Source: Chrysophaeum taylorii (taxonomy: Eukaryota; Sar; Pelagophyceae; Pelagomonadales; Pelagomonadaceae). From it: a stretch of 64,000 bases of DNA. The stretch is from NCBI GenBank assembly GCA_029834535.1, contig JAQMWT010000314.1, positions 744,001 to 808,000 on the forward strand, given 5' to 3'. Below the pieces are notes generated by a model, which ran no database searches, had not been told where the DNA came from, and worked only from the letters and a program-made list of their open reading frames with translations. Shown piece after piece: positions 21,156-29,347 of the stretch. The position numbers were made by a program, and so were the translations under genes. Numbering within the stretch: position 1 is the first letter of the stretch; every line of letters starts with the position of its first letter.

Positions 21156-22385
21156 ATGGAGCAGCAAGCAAAGCGTCGGAAGACAACGGCAGGGAGTCCC
21201 GCCGTGGAGGAGACGTTGATCCAGGCGAAGGCGTCGTGCGAGGTCGGGAGCGTGAGCTTTCGGGTGGACTGTCTCGCCCACGCGCGGACCTGGGGGTCGG
21301 CGCGGGAGGCCGCCGACGAGAACGACGACGAGGAAGAGTCGTTTACGTCCTACAGTTACGAGTCCATGTCCCCGAGCGAAATGTTTCGGGGGAAGATGGT
21401 GTCGTACCGGGGGTCGGGGTCCCTCGGGACGTCGACCGTGTTCCGGTTCGTGCTGACGTTTGAACGACCAGTGATCGAAGCCCGCGTTAACATGGCTGGC
21501 GTCTATTTCGAAGTCGACGACGAGCACGGGCGCGAGCGGCAGCTCGAGGTGCAGCGATTGGATGGCGAGCCCGAGATCACGGAGCACTTTCTTGCCGGAG
21601 ATGAGCTCGCTTCGGATCACAGGGTGCACGAGTGCGAGCTGAGGGTCGGGTTTGGAGGACCTACGACGGCGTTTCGGCTGATCGCGCACGACGAAGCTTA
21701 CTGCATTCGGAGCCGGGGCCGGATCCGGGTGAGCGTGGTGGATGCGATCCCGCGGCCCAACGACCTCGCAACGGACTTGGGGCGCATGTTGGACGACGAA
21801 ACGTATTCAGATCTGACGCTTTTGGTCTCGACCAGAGCCTTCAAGGTGTTGAGAGCTATCGTGTGCGCTCGAAGTCCCGCGATGCGCGCGCAGCTGGGTT
21901 CGGGCGTCGAGGCGGATTCCCACGAAATCACGCTCCACGACGTCGAGCCCGAGCCCTTTGCTGCCTTTCTCCGATGGTGCTATACGGGTCAGCTCGCGAA
22001 ACCGTTGGACGCGACGGCCAGACACCACGCTCAGCTCGTTTTGGCGACCCTCGCTTTGGCCGACCGCTACTGCGCGGCTTCCCTCATCACCTTGTGCGTC
22101 GACGAATTGATGTCCCTCATCACCGAGACCGAGCCCAACGTCGCGCTCCATTGCCTCCAGCTCATCTACTCCAACCCCGGCCTCGCCACGTCCACGCCCG
22201 TCCACAAGCTCCGCCTCCTCTGCCTCGACCAGGTCTCCAAGCACTTCGTGGATTTTTTCGGGGACGATCCCTCGCGCCTCGAAGATTTCGTCCGGGCCGC
22301 CCCCCTCGCCATGATCCAGATCGCGCTCCGTCTCGCCGCCCCTCCCGGTGGCGCGGCCCCCGCGCCTGCACCCCCCCCCCCTTGA
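21156..22385 (+). CDS. MATH/BTB-type substrate adaptor protein
   Basis: 409 residues from the ATG at 21156; no ATG lies upstream in frame. The N-terminal 20 residues are basic (KRRK, possible nuclear signal). Residues about 25-195 form a beta-rich domain placed like the MATH domain of SPOP-type proteins ('VFRFVLTFERPVIEARV', 'RVHECELRVGFGG'). Residues about 205-310 are a BTB/POZ domain with 'YSDLTLLVSTRAFKVLRAIVCARSPAMRAQL' split by its usual loops, followed by BACK-like helices. Such proteins bring substrates to Cullin-3 ubiquitin ligases. The MATH call is weaker than the BTB call. The tail ends in an Ala/Pro run. Confidence 0.85.
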   Translation: MEQQAKRRKTTAGSPAVEETLIQAKASCEVGSVSFRVDCLAHARTWGSAREAADENDDEEESFTSYSYESMSPSEMFRGKMVSYRGSGSLGTSTVFRFVLTFERPVIEARVNMAGVYFEVDDEHGRERQLEVQRLDGEPEITEHFLAGDELASDHRVHECELRVGFGGPTTAFRLIAHDEAYCIRSRGRIRVSVVDAIPRPNDLATDLGRMLDDETYSDLTLLVSTRAFKVLRAIVCARSPAMRAQLGSGVEADSHEITLHDVEPEPFAAFLRWCYTGQLAKPLDATARHHAQLVLATLALADRYCAASLITLCVDELMSLITETEPNVALHCLQLIYSNPGLATSTPVHKLRLLCLDQVSKHFVDFFGDDPSRLEDFVRAAPLAMIQIALRLAAPPGGAAPAPAPPPP

Positions 22386-22425
22386 CTTAATCCTTGCTAC
22401 TAATCGACAGATGTTTGTCTGTTTG
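22386..22425 (+). repeat. Helitron-associated head motif
   Basis: The sequence ctactaatcgacagatg followed by tttgtctgtttg. The same head recurs at 23508 and, reversed, at 32242-32262. Each time it leads into a TTTG/TCTG tract that is then interrupted (here and at 32221) or continues (23525-23560). Confidence 0.6.
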
Positions 22426-22734
22426 CCTTGAAATGTCGACTGCTAAGAGGGGGGGTGTGTGTGTGGGGAGCATGAAGGATGTGGGTGGGTTTGTGGGGTA
22501 TGAGGGATGTGCCTGACGGGCGGAGATAAGTACGCGGGACCTAGTCGGGGTCATCGCCGAGTCGTGGGGCAGGCGAAAAGAGGACGGGCCGCGCCCGTAG
22601 GTCGTACGCATGCTGCCGCCGGACGTGTGTGCGACGAAGGGTGACGTCCTGCTGGGATCGGGCGGCCTGGGTGGGGTTCCCCGAGGCGGCGACATGGGTA
22701 AGGGCGGCGAGGGCACAGCGAGCCCGGCCTAATG
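22426..22734 (-). mobile_element. Retroposon family R1, longest copy
   Basis: A 309-bp insert inside the T/G-rich tract, flanked by ctgtttg (22419-22425 and 22735-22741). The end carrying aaatgtcgactgctaag is shared by the copies at 45546-45665 and 32520-32578, while the other end varies. This indicates minus-strand orientation with 5' truncation. Sequence related to its right part also lies at 40053-40264 next to coding debris, so R1 may be the 3' end of a LINE. Confidence 0.65.
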
Positions 22735-22741
22735 CTGTTTG

Positions 22742-23505
22742 TCCCCCGATTTAGGATAAGGATCAGGTAGGCCCGCGATCCAGCAGCCATTGATCCTCCC
22801 AAGTCGTCTACTCGTAGACTATTTCCACGACCCGCGGCGGCTCTTTCAGCGCGCCATTCTCACGCCCCGTCGAAACGATGTTGTCGATGCTGACAACGCG
22901 CGCATGAATGACCGCGGCCTTTTTTTCCCGGAGAGAGAGACGAGGCGTCGGAGTTCTTTTTGGCAGACTAGGTTGGGTCGGAAGACGACGCCTCGCTCTT
23001 TACAGTCGAGTTTTCGACTCCCTGACAACCAACGGCATGCTGACTTTGAGCGCGAGCTTAAGGTCTTCGCAACCTCGACCCGTCGCACGGCCGCTGCAAC
23101 GGTACCAGATACGTGATCGATCGTGTCGTGTCACCGAGGCTCCTCCAACCTGTATCCCTTAAGGCCCGCCGACGCCAAACGATCAACAAGAGCCAGGGCC
23201 AGACGCCCCGCGAGGTCGGCGTCCTCTTGCCCACAAGCCCGTCTTCTGCCACGTCCAGCTCTACGTGGCTCTCTGTGGATCGGAAACCCCGAGGATATCC
23301 TCTTCTGAGTCGACGACTCCACCCTACCCCACACGTGCTGCGCAATACCGATAAGCCCCCTCCCGGGGTCTACACGCGCACTATAGGTGAACTATAACTG
23401 GGACCGGGTGAATTTTTTTACTGGGGTTAGAGATTGGGATTAGGTGAATATAAATAGTAACCAGGTGAAGAACTTACTGGGACCAGATGAACTTACTGGG
23501 GGTCC
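22742..23505 (+). mobile_element. Helitron fragment H1 with helicase C-terminal coding
   Basis: Encodes debris of the last part of a Helitron Rep/helicase: 'QRAILTPRRNDVVDADNARM' (Helitron WLxxRAILxPxNxxVxxIN), 'LRNLDPS' and 'TINKSQGQTP', the late helicase motif. Several frame changes make it non-coding now. The upstream helicase and Rep domains are missing. Downstream are units of 'aggtgaacttactgggacc'. It is a close relative of H2 and H3. Confidence 0.75.
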
Positions 23506-23507
23506 TA

Positions 23508-24229
23508 ACTACTAATCGACAGATGTTTGTCTGTTTGTCTGTTTGTTTGTCTGTCTGTCCCTCGATTTAGGGTAAGGATCAGGTAGGCGCGAGAGTAAGG
23601 ATCAGGTAGGCGCGAGAGCCAGACAGTAGTGATCCTCCAAGCCGTCTACGGCGACCTCGCAGACTATTTCCACGACCCGCGGCGGCTCTTTCAGCGCGCC
23701 ATTCTCACGCCCCGTCGAAACGATGTTGTCGATGCTGACAACGCCGCGCATGAATGACCGCGGCCTTTTTTTCCCGGAGACGAGGCGTCGGAGTTCTTTT
23801 CGGCCGACTAGGTTGGATCGGAAGACGACGCCTCGCTCTTTACAGTCGAGTTTTTAACTCCCTGACAACCAACGGCATGCTGACTTTGATCGCGAGCTTA
23901 AAGTCTTCGCAACCTCGACCCGTCGCACGGCCACTGCAACGGTACCAGATACATGATCGATCGTGTCGTTGTCACCGAGGCTCCTCCAACCTGTATCGCT
24001 TAAGGCCCGCCTACGCCAAACGATCAACAAGAGCCAGGGCCAGACGCCCCGCGAGGTCGGCGTCCTCTTTCCCAAGCCCGTCTTCTGCCACGTCCAGCTC
24101 TACGTGGCTCTCTGTCGATCGGCATCCCCGAGGATATACTCATCTGGGTCGACGACTCCACCCTACTCCACACGTGCTGCGCAATACCGATAAGCCCCCT
24201 CGCGGCGTCTACACGCGCACTGTAGGTGA
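23508..24229 (+). mobile_element. Helitron fragment H2 with helicase C-terminal coding
   Basis: Begins with the head ctactaatcgacagatg and an uninterrupted TTTG/TCTG tract, then the same helicase C-terminal remnant as H1 (about 23640-24220), including INKSQGQTPREVGVLF and the following 'KPVFCHVQLYVALCR' that matches the Helitron 'HGQLYVALSR' motif. It is broken by frame changes and truncated at its 5' side. Confidence 0.75.
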
Positions 24230-24810
24230 ACTTACTGGGACCAGGTGAACTTACTGGGGTTGGAGATTGGGACTAGGTGAGCTGAGTGACCAGGTGAAAC
24301 TGGGACCAGGTGAACATACTGGGGCTTTTAGAGTAAAGGGTTTTTGGAGTAAACTCAAAGGTTGGCGGCGCGTGCGGATTAAAGCAGCTTAGATTGGCGG
24401 AGGCGAGAGCGACGAGCTCAAAGGAGTTGGTGTGAGCTAGGTGAACTTACTGACCAGGTGAACTTATATGAAACTTACTGGGACCAGGTGAACTTACTGG
24501 GGTTAGAGATTGGGAGTAGGTGAACTTACTGGCCTGCACTTGTTTTAGAGTAAACTCGAAGGTTAGCGGCGTGTGCGGATCGGAGCGCCTTAGATTGGCG
24601 GAGGCGAGAGCGACGAGCTCGAAGGAGTGGGTGTGAGCACGACTGGGTTTACGTAGCCGAACTTACTGGGGTTAGAGATTTGGACTAGGTGAACTTACTC
24701 TGACCAGGTGTGAACTTCTTCAAAAAACTTTTTTCAAGAAACTTACTGGGACCAGACCTGAACTTACTAGGGTTAGAGATTGGGACTAGGTGAACTTACT
24801 GGCCTCCACA
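24230..24810 (+). repeat. Short-repeat array, left side of tyrosinase
   Basis: Irregular repetitions of 'ggtgaacttactgggacca', 'ggttagagattgggacta' and a longer unit containing 'gcagcttagattggcgg'. The longer unit appears twice (about 24330-24440 and 24545-24650). The mirror-image array lies at 27757-28046. Confidence 0.75.
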
Positions 24811-24872
24811 CTTGTGTGACTGTTTATATACTCTACTAGTACTGTAGTGTGGCAAAAAAAATATATTCGAGT

Positions 24873-27119
24873 ATGTCGTCGTCGTCGTCGTCTTCGTCGT
24901 CGTCGTCTTTGTGGCGGCGGCGGCGGGGGGGTTCTTCTTCCAGCAGCAGTAGTAGTAGGAGTAGTAGGAAAATGGTGGTCCCGTTGGTGGTCGCCGTCGC
25001 GTTGACGGTGAGCGCCGTGGTGGTGCGCGCGCGGTCTTCGATGACGGTGCTGCTGGCGAACCGGGAGGAGGCCGAGGAGATTCTCGGGGGTCTCCAGGAC
25101 GAGGTCGACGGCGCTGTCGAGGAGGCCGTGGACCAGATTACCGAAAATGTATTGGAAGGCCTGGGTCTCTTGCCGACGGTGCCGCCGTCGGTCGCGCCCG
25201 CGTCGGCGGCCCCCACACGCTTTGACGAAAATTCGATCGTGCGAACGGTGAAGCGAGCGGTCGAGGCGGCTCTCGAGACGTCGGAGGCAAAAATCGAAGC
25301 CCAAATCGTCGACGCGATCGAGTCGCGGCTGACCCTCGAGCTGGACGTCGCGAACGAGTACGAAAAAACGCCCGCGGCTCGGTACCGTTGGGCGCGCGAC
25401 GAAACGAGGGTCGTCGAGCCGCATCGGAAGTCGACGCTTTTGGTGAAGAATCCGAAAAAAAAAGCTGCGTACCACTTCAACGTCTCGGGACGCATGTACT
25501 GCTGCGGACCCAACGTGACCCTTACGTTCACCGAGCCCGACGCCCAAACCACGATCTCCGCGATAGAGGAAGACGAAGGCCACGCGGGTACCCTCGACGT
25601 CATAGTAAAATACGTGAGACGCGAGATCCGAACCCTCTCGCCGAGCGACCGCGATGCGTTCTTCGATGCCGTCGGGGTCACTTATCACACTCCCACGCGT
25701 ATCGGCGCGAAACTCTACGGACCTCGGTACCGATCGGCTCGCGAGTTCGCCGAATTTCACAACGCCATGTCGGGCCAGCGCGACTGCGATCACCTGCACG
25801 GCGGCATGGGCTTCCTCACGCAGCACGCCGCCTTCACCCGCGCCTACGAGCAGGCGCTGCAGGCGGTCAATCCCGTCGTCGCGATGCCTTTTTGGGACTA
25901 TTCCATCGACCAGCAAGCCGCCTCTACCTCGACAGCCGGAGCGGTTCTCGAAAATTTCTACGCGTCGCCAGTGTTTGGCGATGATTTTTACGGTCCCGTC
26001 AAGGGTGATTCCGTTGTGGTGTCGAGGGGCAGATTCGCGTACGCGCGAATCCCCTCGGCACTCGTACCCGATTTCGCGTCGAGCTGGAACCTGACGGCCG
26101 TCTCGAACGCGTACGGCTTGCTCCGGTCGCCTTGGAACCAGAATTCGATTCCGTTCGTCTCGAGGCACAACACCTCCTTCGGCTTTGCGCTCAGCGGATG
26201 CCTATTGCCAGGATGCGCCCAGATGTATCAGCAGATGACGATGCCCTACTGGAAGCAGTTCGCCCCGACCGTCGAAGATTCGCCCCACGGCTCGCTTCAC
26301 ATCGCCGTCGGCGGCACCTGGAACGCCGATTACGAAGATTTTCTCGTTTCTCGCCACAATTACTCTTATTCCAAAGCCCAGGACTTCGCGACGATCGCGA
26401 TCGTGCGGATATGGCGTCTCGGCTACGTCGACTGTCCCTCCGCCTGCGCTTCCGACGTTCCGGAAACCGAGTGCAAGTGTACCTGCCCCCACCTCGAGAT
26501 GTGGCTCAAACAAAACAAGACCGCACAAGTCTTGTCGCGCATGATGCCCAACCTCGCGACGGCGCCAAAGTTCGGCATCAACGAGGACGGCGTCGACATC
26601 TCGACGACGTTGCTGCGCCTAGTGTGCAACGATTACGATGCCGTGCACCCCGCAATCGGCGACTTTTTCGAGTCTTCGAGTCCGATGGACGCGCTCTTTT
26701 GGCCCACGCACCCGACCCTCGACCGCCTCTGGCACTGGCGCGCCACCCAGGGCTGGGCCGACGAAACCTGGGGGGATGACGTCTCTACCTGCTGGGGCCA
26801 CCGCGAGCACGACGTCACGCTCTGGCGCGCCTCCCAATTCCAGGATGATGATGATGATGATGATGGTGATAGGCTCCTCACCAACGCCGATCTCTACCAA
26901 CTATTCGACGCTTCCACGCACAACGTCCCCTACGTCTACGATGACTTCGAGTGGCCGCACTGCGCCGAGGCCGGCTACCCCCACGACCTCCTCTTCGACC
27001 CGGACGCCGCGGTCTCATCCTCGGGCAACGCGGTCCTCGACGACGATTCCCCTCTCGCAGCAGCCTCGGACGCGGCCGACTCAAACACCCGCAACATCCA
27101 AAACGCCGGCAACCAATAG
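24873..27119 (+). CDS. Membrane-anchored tyrosinase-type copper oxidase
   Basis: 748 residues from the ATG at 24873. A poly-Ser/Arg head is followed by a hydrophobic segment (residues about 34-51, MVVPLVVAVALTVSAVVV) acting as signal anchor. A later Met at 24972 would place this segment at the N-terminus. Residues 60-160 are helical and charged. The tyrosinase domain has CuA histidines in 'EFHNAM' (about 296), 'HLHGGM' and 'QHAAF', and CuB in 'HGSLH' (472-476) and 'HPTLDRLWHW' (about 612). All six copper ligands therefore appear present. 'MPFWDYS' is also typical. It oxidises phenols to quinones, probably at the surface or in the secretory system. The gene is bracketed by inverted Helitron fragments. 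Confidence 0.93.
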   Translation: MSSSSSSSSSSSLWRRRRGGSSSSSSSSRSSRKMVVPLVVAVALTVSAVVVRARSSMTVLLANREEAEEILGGLQDEVDGAVEEAVDQITENVLEGLGLLPTVPPSVAPASAAPTRFDENSIVRTVKRAVEAALETSEAKIEAQIVDAIESRLTLELDVANEYEKTPAARYRWARDETRVVEPHRKSTLLVKNPKKKAAYHFNVSGRMYCCGPNVTLTFTEPDAQTTISAIEEDEGHAGTLDVIVKYVRREIRTLSPSDRDAFFDAVGVTYHTPTRIGAKLYGPRYRSAREFAEFHNAMSGQRDCDHLHGGMGFLTQHAAFTRAYEQALQAVNPVVAMPFWDYSIDQQAASTSTAGAVLENFYASPVFGDDFYGPVKGDSVVVSRGRFAYARIPSALVPDFASSWNLTAVSNAYGLLRSPWNQNSIPFVSRHNTSFGFALSGCLLPGCAQMYQQMTMPYWKQFAPTVEDSPHGSLHIAVGGTWNADYEDFLVSRHNYSYSKAQDFATIAIVRIWRLGYVDCPSACASDVPETECKCTCPHLEMWLKQNKTAQVLSRMMPNLATAPKFGINEDGVDISTTLLRLVCNDYDAVHPAIGDFFESSSPMDALFWPTHPTLDRLWHWRATQGWADETWGDDVSTCWGHREHDVTLWRASQFQDDDDDDDGDRLLTNADLYQLFDASTHNVPYVYDDFEWPHCAEAGYPHDLLFDPDAAVSSSGNAVLDDDSPLAAASDAADSNTRNIQNAGNQ

Positions 27120-27325
27120 TCTATGTATCCATCCTCTTCTTCTTCTTCTTCTTCTTCTTCTGTTCCTGTTATTCATCACCTTATAAGATTTTTTTTTTTT
27201 TAAGTCCCATTGTGCTTCCAGCCTGTCGTCTGGCTCTTAATGATGTGACGACGGGTCTGGTAGGTGGCTGGCAGGCAGCAAGAGCCCTCCCTTTTAATAA
27301 TAATAATAATAATAATAATAACAAT
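27120..27325. repeat. Microsatellites 3' of the tyrosinase gene
   Basis: (TTC)n at about 27135-27160, a T-run at 27188-27200 and (TAA)n at 27295-27320. The 3' untranslated region of the tyrosinase gene probably lies here. Confidence 0.6.
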
Positions 27326-27669
27326 AGGGTCGGATAAGAAAGTTCGTGATTCCGGACTGGCTCCTGTCGGTCCGGCCTGGCTCCCATGCTCGGGAGAGGT
27401 CTGAAGTTAGTTAGTTAGTTATAAGAAAGTTCGTACGAGCCGTTAACTATGTTTCAGTTTGTACTAAGACATACTCAACGGATCGCTGAGCTATGTTCAT
27501 TTGTACTCAAGCGGTATGTGCCGCCACGCCGCGAGATCGTCGCGATGGAACTAGTCCCCATAGTGAAGTCGGCATCCTTTCGTCCCCTCACGCAAAAAAA
27601 GGAAAAAGCCCACGCGTTGTAGGACCCGTCGTTGCGTCGCGGGCTAGTCTCTTTTTCTTATCCGACCCT
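27326..27669. mobile_element. MITE-like element with terminal inverted repeats
   Basis: AGGGTCGGATAAGAAA at 27326-27341 is matched by its reverse complement at 27654-27669. Without the nested S1 insertion (27348-27434) the element is about 257 bp with no coding capacity. The flanking bases do not give a clear target duplication. The superfamily is not assigned. Confidence 0.65.
27348..27420 (+). mobile_element. 5'-truncated S1 retroposon inside the MITE
   Basis: A 73-bp fragment of the S1 3' end (gattccggactggctcctg through the GTTA tail) flanked by a perfect 14-bp target duplication, ataagaaagttcgt (27334-27347 and 27421-27434). The first copy of the duplication overlaps the MITE inverted repeat. 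Confidence 0.85.
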
Positions 27670-27756
27670 TATAACAACGCTTACTACTACTTATCTTTGA
27701 CGTTGTTTGTTGCTACGCGTCCGATGATGAAAAGGAATGAATAATAATAACAACAG

Positions 27757-28046
27757 GCCAGTAAGTTCACCTACTCCCAATCTCTAACCCTAGTAAATTC
27801 GGCGTAAACCCAATCTCTTTAGTTCGGCGTAAACCCACACCCACTCACCCCACTCTCCTTTGAGCTCGTCGCTCTCACCCCCGCCAATCTAAGCTGCTTG
27901 GATCCGCACACGCCGCTAAGCTTTGAGTTTACTCTAAAAGCCCCAGTAAGTTCGCACTTGGTCTCAGTAAGTTCACCTGGTCACTAAGTTCACCTAATCC
28001 CAATCTCTAACCCCAGTAAGTTCACCTGGTCCCAGGAAGTTCACCT
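27757..28046 (-). repeat. Short-repeat array, right side of tyrosinase
   Basis: Reverse orientation of the array at 24230-24810: 'cagtaagttcacctggtc' and 'ccaatctctaaccc' repeated, with the longer unit containing 'aatctaagctgcttgga'. Confidence 0.75.
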
Positions 28047-28735
28047 ACAGTGCGCGTGTAGACGCCAGGAGGGGGCTTATCGGTATTGCGCAGCACGTGT
28101 GGGGTAGGGTGGAGTCGTCGACTCAGAAGAGGATATCCTCGGGGTTGCCGATCGACAGAGAGCCACGTAGAGCTGGACGTGGCAGAAGACGGGCTTCGCC
28201 AAGAGGACGCCGACCTCGCGGGGCGTCTGGCCCTGGCTCTTGGTGATCGTTTGGCGTCGGCGGGCCTTACGGGATACAGGTTGGAGGAGCCTCGGTGACA
28301 ACGACACGATCGATCATGTATCTGGTACCGTTGCAGTGGCCGTGCGACGGGTCGAGGTTGCGAAGACTTTAAGCTCGCGATCAAAGTCAGCATGCCGTTG
28401 GTTGTCAGGGAGTTCAAAACTCGACTGTAAAGAGCGAGGCGTCGTCTTCCGACCCTGCATAGTCAGCCGAAAAGAACTCCGACGCCTCGTCTCCGGGAAA
28501 AAAAGGCCGCGGTCATGCGCGCGTTGTCAGCATCGACAACATCGTTTCGACGGGGCGTGAGAATGGCGCGCTGAAAGAGCCGCCGCGGGTCGTGGAAACA
28601 GTCTGCGAGGTCGCCGTAGACGGCTTGGAGGATCACTGTCTGTGGCTCGCGTGTCTACCTGATCCTTTACTCGCGCGCCTACCTGATCCTTACCCTAAAT
28701 CGAGGGACAAACAGACAAACAAACAAACAGAAAAA
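28047..28735 (-). mobile_element. Helitron fragment H3 with helicase C-terminal coding
   Basis: Minus-strand copy of the same helicase remnant (about 28650-28045). It carries 'TKSQGQTPREVGVLLAKPVF' and the 'RNLDPS' region. It ends at the right with 'ccctaaatcgagggacaaacag' and T/G-tract sequence, where the Crypton-like element is inserted. It is broken by frame changes. Confidence 0.75.
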
Positions 28736-28772
28736 CGGACGTTTCCGGACCCCCCGTGCCGGAAAAAAAAGT

Positions 28773-29150
28773 ACCGGCGCCGGAGGCGCCGGCGCCGAAG
28801 GCGCCGAAAAGGTGGCGAAAAGGCACCGAAGGCGCCGAAGGCGCCGAAAAGGTGGCGAAAAGGTGGCGAAAAGGCGCCGAAGCGCCGAAGGCGCCGAAGG
28901 CTCCAAAGCGCCGAAGCGCCGAAGGCGCCGAAGGAGGCGCCGAAGCCTTCGGGGCCGGCGCTGGAGGCGCCAAAGGGGCCGAAGGCGCCAGCGGCTTTGG
29001 CGGCGCCGGTGACGCCGCCGCCGGAGGCCCCGGCGGCTTTGGCGGCGCCGAAGGCTTTAGTGGCGCCCTCCAGCGCCGTGGCGGCTTCTCCGACGACGCC
29101 GGCGGCTTTTGTGGAGCCCTCCGGCGTCTCGGCACCTCCGCGCCGCTAAA
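28773..29150. repeat. GGCGCCGAA-type minisatellite
   Basis: Dense, irregular 9-12 bp units built on GGCGCC with GAA, AAA or TTC between them, changing gradually across about 370 bp. Open frames here are Ala/Pro/Arg low complexity and not taken as genes. Confidence 0.8.
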
Positions 29151-29347
29151 GCCGCTTCTTCGACACCGGCGGCTCGCGCCGCGTAGAAGGACCCTTTCGC
29201 GGCCTTCTGGCACGAGGCTACGGGGTCGGCCCGAGGTTGCTAACCGATGGGTGATGCTTTTCTTACTTGTTAATGCCAGCTTGTTCCCCCGGCCGCGGAC
29301 GGCCGGCGGCTTAGGGGCGGTTCCAGGGCGTGCTCGCGGTGTTCGGA

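Noticed and set aside
24786-26168. 460-residue minus-strand frame across the tyrosinase gene
   Set aside because: Arg/His-rich antisense of GC-rich codons, with no family signature.
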